The notes under the pieces: generated by a model
Database searches by the model: none
Told to the model about the DNA's origin: nothing
What the model saw: the letters and a program-made list of their open reading frames with translations, nothing else
Part shown: positions 60,655 to 64,000 of the stretch, one piece after another
How positions within the stretch are numbered: position 1 is the stretch's first letter
How the letters are laid out: every line of letters begins with the position of its first letter
Origin: an uncultured Alistipes sp.
GTDB lineage: Bacteria; Bacteroidota; Bacteroidia; Bacteroidales; Rikenellaceae
NCBI GenBank assembly: GCA_900541585.1
Contig: UQKD01000015.1
Span: forward strand, 23,114 to 87,113
DNA: 64,000 nt
Reading direction: 5' to 3'
Made by a program: the position numbers and the translations under genes

Positions 60655-62963
60655 GTCCGCAGCGCATCCGAAATATCGTTCTGTCGCTCTGCACCGTGCT
60701 GCTGGCGGCCTCCTGCTCCACCACCCGGCGGCTGGGGAGCGACGAGGTGCTGTATACGGGCGTGAAAAAGATCCGCATCGAGCCGGATTCGGGGGTCGTG
60801 CTCACCCCGGCGGCCGAGTCTGCGGTGAAGGAGCCGCTGTCGGTGGCACCGAACAATCCGCTTTACAGCCCCTATCTCCGCACCCCGCTGCCCATCGGGC
60901 TGTGGGCCTACAACTACCTCTACACCCCCAGGGAGAAAGGATTCAAATACTGGTTCTACAAGCGGCTGGCCAAGCAGCCGGTGCTGATCTCCAAGGTGCA
61001 GCCGCAGCTGCGCACGAAGGTCGCCGAGCAGGTCCTCGAAAACTACGGATACTTCGGCTCCCGCGCCGCCGACTCCCTGCTCTACCGCAAGCACGGCCGC
61101 AAGGCGAAGGTCTGGTACACGCTCGGCATCGCACCCGCATGGCACTATTCGTCGATCGCCTACCCGCAGGTCGACGGGGGCCTGAAACACCTGATCGACA
61201 GCCTGCATGCCACCTCCCTGCTGCGCGTCGGGGCGCAGTACAACCTCGACTCGCTCACGCTCGAACGCAAACGCATCTCCCAGCTGCTCCGCAACCGGGG
61301 CTACTACTATTTCCGTCCCGAATACATGGAGTACCTGGCCGACACGACCGCCGGCCGCCGGCAGGTCGCCCTGCGCCTGAACCTCCTGCCGAACGTTCCG
61401 GAGGTAGCCCTCATGCCCTACCGCGTGGGCGATGTCACGGTCCGCCTGACCAACATCAAACCCGGTCCTGCGGATACGCTGCACCTGCCGGGCGCAACGG
61501 TCATCGCCCAGCGGCCGCTGAAAATCCGGCCCCGGGTCCTGTCCCGCACCCTGACGCTCCGGCCCGGACAGCTCTTCACCGTCGACGCCCAGAACCGGAC
61601 GCAGACCGACCTCAACAAATTGGGAATCTTCCGCTCCGTCAACCTGAGCGTCACGCCGCTCGACTCGCTGCGCGGCTCCGACACGCTCGACGTAGAGATC
61701 GACGCCCGGTTCGACTACCCGCTGGAGGCGGCCCTGGAGACCGACGTGACCTCGAAGTCGAACAGCTTCATCGGCCCGGGCGTCACCTTCCGGGTCAGCA
61801 ACAACAACCTCTTCCGGGGCGGCGAGGTCCTCTCCGTGAAACTGAACGGCTCCTACGAATGGCAGACGGGCAACAAGAATTCCGGGGGACGCTCCTCGCG
61901 GCTCAACTCCTACGAACTGGGGCTGAACGCCAACCTCGACATTCCGAGGCTGCTGCTGCCCCGGAGCATGACGCGCCGTCAGAAATACCCGGGGAGCACG
62001 TCGTTCCAGCTGGGCGTCGACCTGATGAACCGCCCCAGCTTCTTCCGGCTGATCGCCTTCAGCGGTTCGGCGGGCTACAACTTCCAGACCTCCCCCTACA
62101 GCCGCCATTCGCTGACGGTCTTCAAGCTCACCTACAACAAACTGCTCCACACGACCGACTCCTTCGACCGGACGATGGACGAGAATCCGGCCATCGCCAT
62201 GAGTTTCCGCAACCAGTTCGTGCCCTCGATCAACTACACCTACACCTTCGAGCGGACCTACGGGGCCACGGGCAACCGGCGCTTCTACTGGCAGAACAGC
62301 GTCACGTCGGCGGGCAACCTGCTTTCGGGCATCCTGCGGGCCTTCGGCGAGCGGCAGCCCCAGCACCTCTTCGGCAACCGCTTTTCGCAGTTCGTCAAGG
62401 AGGTCAGCGAGGTGAAGTTCTACCACCGCATCGGCCGCCGCAACAACTGGCTGGCGACGCGGTTCCTCGTCGGCGCGGGCTATGCCTACGGCAATTCCGA
62501 GGTGATGCCTTACAGCGAACAGTTCTACATCGGCGGCGCCAACAGCATCCGCGCCTTCACCATCCGCTCGCTCGGACCGGGCAGCTACCGCCCGCCCGCC
62601 GACGACCGCAACGGCTACCTCGACCAGACGGGCGACTTCAAACTGGAAGCCAACGTCGAATACCGCTTCGGCATCATGGGGCGGCTCAACGGGGCCGTCT
62701 TCCTCGACGCAGGCAACATCTGGCTGCTGAAGAAAGACCCCAAACGCCCCGGGGCCGAACTCAAATGGAAGGGGCTTCTCAACGACATCGCGCTGGGAAC
62801 GGGCTTCGGACTGCGCTACGACATCAGCTACCTGGTCATCCGCGCCGACCTCGGCATCGGGCTGCACACCCCCTATCCGAATCCGGACAAGAAGGGCTAC
62901 TACAACATTTCCAGTTTCAAGGACGGTCTCGGATTCCACCTGGCCATCGGGTATCCGTTCTAA
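60651..62963 (+). CDS. tamA: TamA/BamA-family outer-membrane protein, lipidated
   Basis: 770 residues from the ATG at 60651, which overlaps the tamB stop by 4 nt. Lipobox LLAASC (Cys22), as is usual for TamA-like proteins of Bacteroidota (TamL). Three POTRA-like segments (about 40-370: LLRNRGYYYFRPEYMEYLAD, VGDVTVRLTNIKPG, FTVDAQNRTQTDLNKLGIFRSVNLSV) precede the 16-strand barrel (about 375-770), which has QFYIGGANSIRAFTIRSLGPG (about 625), the conserved IRGF-type loop, and ends in LAIGYPF with the terminal Phe. Inserts or assembles outer-membrane proteins or lipids together with TamB. Confidence 0.95.
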   Translation: MSPQRIRNIVLSLCTVLLAASCSTTRRLGSDEVLYTGVKKIRIEPDSGVVLTPAAESAVKEPLSVAPNNPLYSPYLRTPLPIGLWAYNYLYTPREKGFKYWFYKRLAKQPVLISKVQPQLRTKVAEQVLENYGYFGSRAADSLLYRKHGRKAKVWYTLGIAPAWHYSSIAYPQVDGGLKHLIDSLHATSLLRVGAQYNLDSLTLERKRISQLLRNRGYYYFRPEYMEYLADTTAGRRQVALRLNLLPNVPEVALMPYRVGDVTVRLTNIKPGPADTLHLPGATVIAQRPLKIRPRVLSRTLTLRPGQLFTVDAQNRTQTDLNKLGIFRSVNLSVTPLDSLRGSDTLDVEIDARFDYPLEAALETDVTSKSNSFIGPGVTFRVSNNNLFRGGEVLSVKLNGSYEWQTGNKNSGGRSSRLNSYELGLNANLDIPRLLLPRSMTRRQKYPGSTSFQLGVDLMNRPSFFRLIAFSGSAGYNFQTSPYSRHSLTVFKLTYNKLLHTTDSFDRTMDENPAIAMSFRNQFVPSINYTYTFERTYGATGNRRFYWQNSVTSAGNLLSGILRAFGERQPQHLFGNRFSQFVKEVSEVKFYHRIGRRNNWLATRFLVGAGYAYGNSEVMPYSEQFYIGGANSIRAFTIRSLGPGSYRPPADDRNGYLDQTGDFKLEANVEYRFGIMGRLNGAVFLDAGNIWLLKKDPKRPGAELKWKGLLNDIALGTGFGLRYDISYLVIRADLGIGLHTPYPNPDKKGYYNISSFKDGLGFHLAIGYPF

Positions 62964-63720
62964 ACGTCCGCTCCGTTCCGGCCAGACAAGGCAGGGCAAG
63001 GCGGAACGCCCCGCCGACCTACCCGCGCCAACCGTCTCCGGGCGTGCCGTCCTCCGGTATCCACATCCGGCCCTTTGATCCTTTCCGGCCAGCAGAAATG
63101 CCGGCCGTCACTTCCCGTTCACCGAAATCCCTATCGCCATCCCCGGCGCCATCCCCGGCGGCATCCGCATCGCTGCCGCACCTGCGGCATGCCCCCTGGT
63201 CTCCGGACAACCGCCCGTTCCGGACAAACCGGCCCCATACGGGCATCTGCATACAATTTCGATGTCCGAACGGGTTATAATCATAAGGAAATTATTCATG
63301 GGCGAAGAAGGGGGCTCACTACAAAAATTCGCCATTTTTGCCTAATTTAAACAAGTGAACGGCGCCGGTTCGGAACGCGGCGGAACGTCCGGAAGACCAG
63401 GCCGCTCCGCAAATGTCAAATACATTGATAATTAATTGTTTAAAACCAATGTAATAATAATTGATTTACAATTATACAATTTATAATATAAAAACAAACC
63501 CAAGGATTAGGGTTGTAGTTGCCCGTGCAAATTCTAATCTGCATTTTTGTTCGAATTCACCCATTTCGAAAGAACAAAAACGGCCAACATGACTACAACT
63601 CCTTCCGAAACTCCGAATGCCTCTGTAAACATACTTTTATCATCCCATCCGTCATCGCTGTTTCAGTAAGTCTGTGGTAGGTTTTGTTGGCATCATATTA
63701 ACCTCCAAAATCCACTCATC
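62964..63720. other. 757-bp stretch without a convincing gene
   Basis: The first half is GC-rich with short repeats (CCATCCCCGGC units, 63140-63165). From about 63415 to 63500 it is very AT-rich. No tRNA, terminator with a clear T run, or consensus promoter stands out. The AT-rich part may be the leader or regulatory region of the small gene at 63721. Confidence 0.55.
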
Positions 63721-63963
63721 ATGTATGTTTCCGAACATCTGAAATGGCGCATCCTGATTGCGCGAGCTCTCAAGTCGTTCCACTTCGAGAGCGAAAATGC
63801 CAACCGTAACCTCAAGCGGGTCTTCGAGGTCTTCGGCAAGTATCTGTTAGGCACGACCTACGACACGTTCCTGACCTACCTCAACAAAGAGAAGTACGAC
63901 ATCTCGGAGCTCAAGCTGCCGCCGTACATCCTGATCGCGCTGAAACGTAACCATCCGAAATAA
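63721..63963 (+). CDS. Small conserved-looking protein of unknown function
   Basis: 80 residues, complete, no signal or membrane segment. MYVSEHLKWRILIARALKS is basic and helical. FGKYLLGTTYDTFLTYLN and SELKLPPYILIALKRN follow. Helical prediction and basic charge (pI high by eye) would allow a DNA- or RNA-binding role, but I recognise no family. The codon use is like that of the other genes, which supports it being real. Nearest neighbours to the right are outside the window. Confidence 0.7.
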   Translation: MYVSEHLKWRILIARALKSFHFESENANRNLKRVFEVFGKYLLGTTYDTFLTYLNKEKYDISELKLPPYILIALKRNHPK

Positions 63964-64000
63964 GCCGCCTTTGACAATTCTATTTTGCGAGCGAACTTTG

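Noticed and set aside
62964..63720. Several frames of 75-91 residues
   Set aside because: They overlap each other on both strands, with Pro/Arg-rich shadow composition and no start context.
1..64000. CRISPR array, rRNA operon, IS element or prophage
   Set aside because: No regularly spaced repeats, rRNA signatures, transposase or phage structural genes were seen.

Overview
The window comes from a GC-rich (roughly 60% by eye) member of the Bacteroidota. Alistipes or another member of the Rikenellaceae is the best guess. The evidence is a hybrid two-component regulator, a SusC/SusD pair, many lipoproteins, BACON and PCMD domains, serine-type sulfatases only, and promoters of the Bacteroidota form TTTG-N18-23-TAnnTTTG. 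Many -7 boxes here lack one T (TACCTTGC, TATCTTGC). No rRNA, CRISPR array, transposase or prophage was seen.

Region 1 (1-12.7 kb) is a sulfated-glycan utilisation island. It holds the 3' part of a hybrid two-component regulator, five secreted sulfatases, a GH2 glycosidase and an aldose 1-epimerase lipoprotein. Three sulfatase transcription units start behind the same palindrome, TTTTGnnCAAA, centred exactly 34.5 bp before the -7 box. None of the three has a -33 box. This looks like the operator of a shared activator, plausibly the adjacent regulator.

Region 2 (12.7-25.7 kb) has the divergent pair pbpC (PBP1C) and alpha-2-macroglobulin, then a GH20 hexosaminidase with a purple-acid-phosphatase-like enzyme, a lipoprotein gene broken at a C9 tract, and a flavin reductase-like gene. 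Region 3 (25.7-34.8 kb) has xerC-type recombinase and hpf, a PCMD lipoprotein, tRNA-Glu, a DUF3298 lipoprotein, a candidate 200-nt small RNA, two GT2 glycosyltransferases with a Stealth phosphotransferase, and a COG2509 flavoprotein.

Region 4 (34.9-41.4 kb) has tRNA-Leu, a BACON-domain lipoprotein that resembles the pore-forming part of cholesterol-dependent cytolysins (it keeps the VAYGR core and lacks domain 4), and a SusD/SusC pair. Region 5 (41.6-50.4 kb) has an UlaG/NAPE-PLD-like hydrolase, a DUF308 membrane protein, a three-gene DUF3575/DUF3868/OmpA-TPR envelope operon, a small cystatin-like lipoprotein, DUF488, an ECF-type sigma factor with a 49-residue acidic neighbour, and a cation-efflux transporter. 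Region 6 (50.6-64 kb) has proS, a FadL-like porin with a Trp/Gly-rich lipoprotein, tRNA-Ser, the tamB-tamA envelope operon, and a short orphan gene behind a long AT-rich leader.

Five runs of exactly nine G (always G on the plus strand) lie at 552, 24773, 28628, 31335 and 35157. They fall in a regulator linker, just behind two lipoprotein signals, at the end of a glycosyltransferase and in the leader of the cytolysin-like gene. At least one gene is out of frame as written. They are candidate phase-variation switches, but homopolymer sequencing error must be excluded first.
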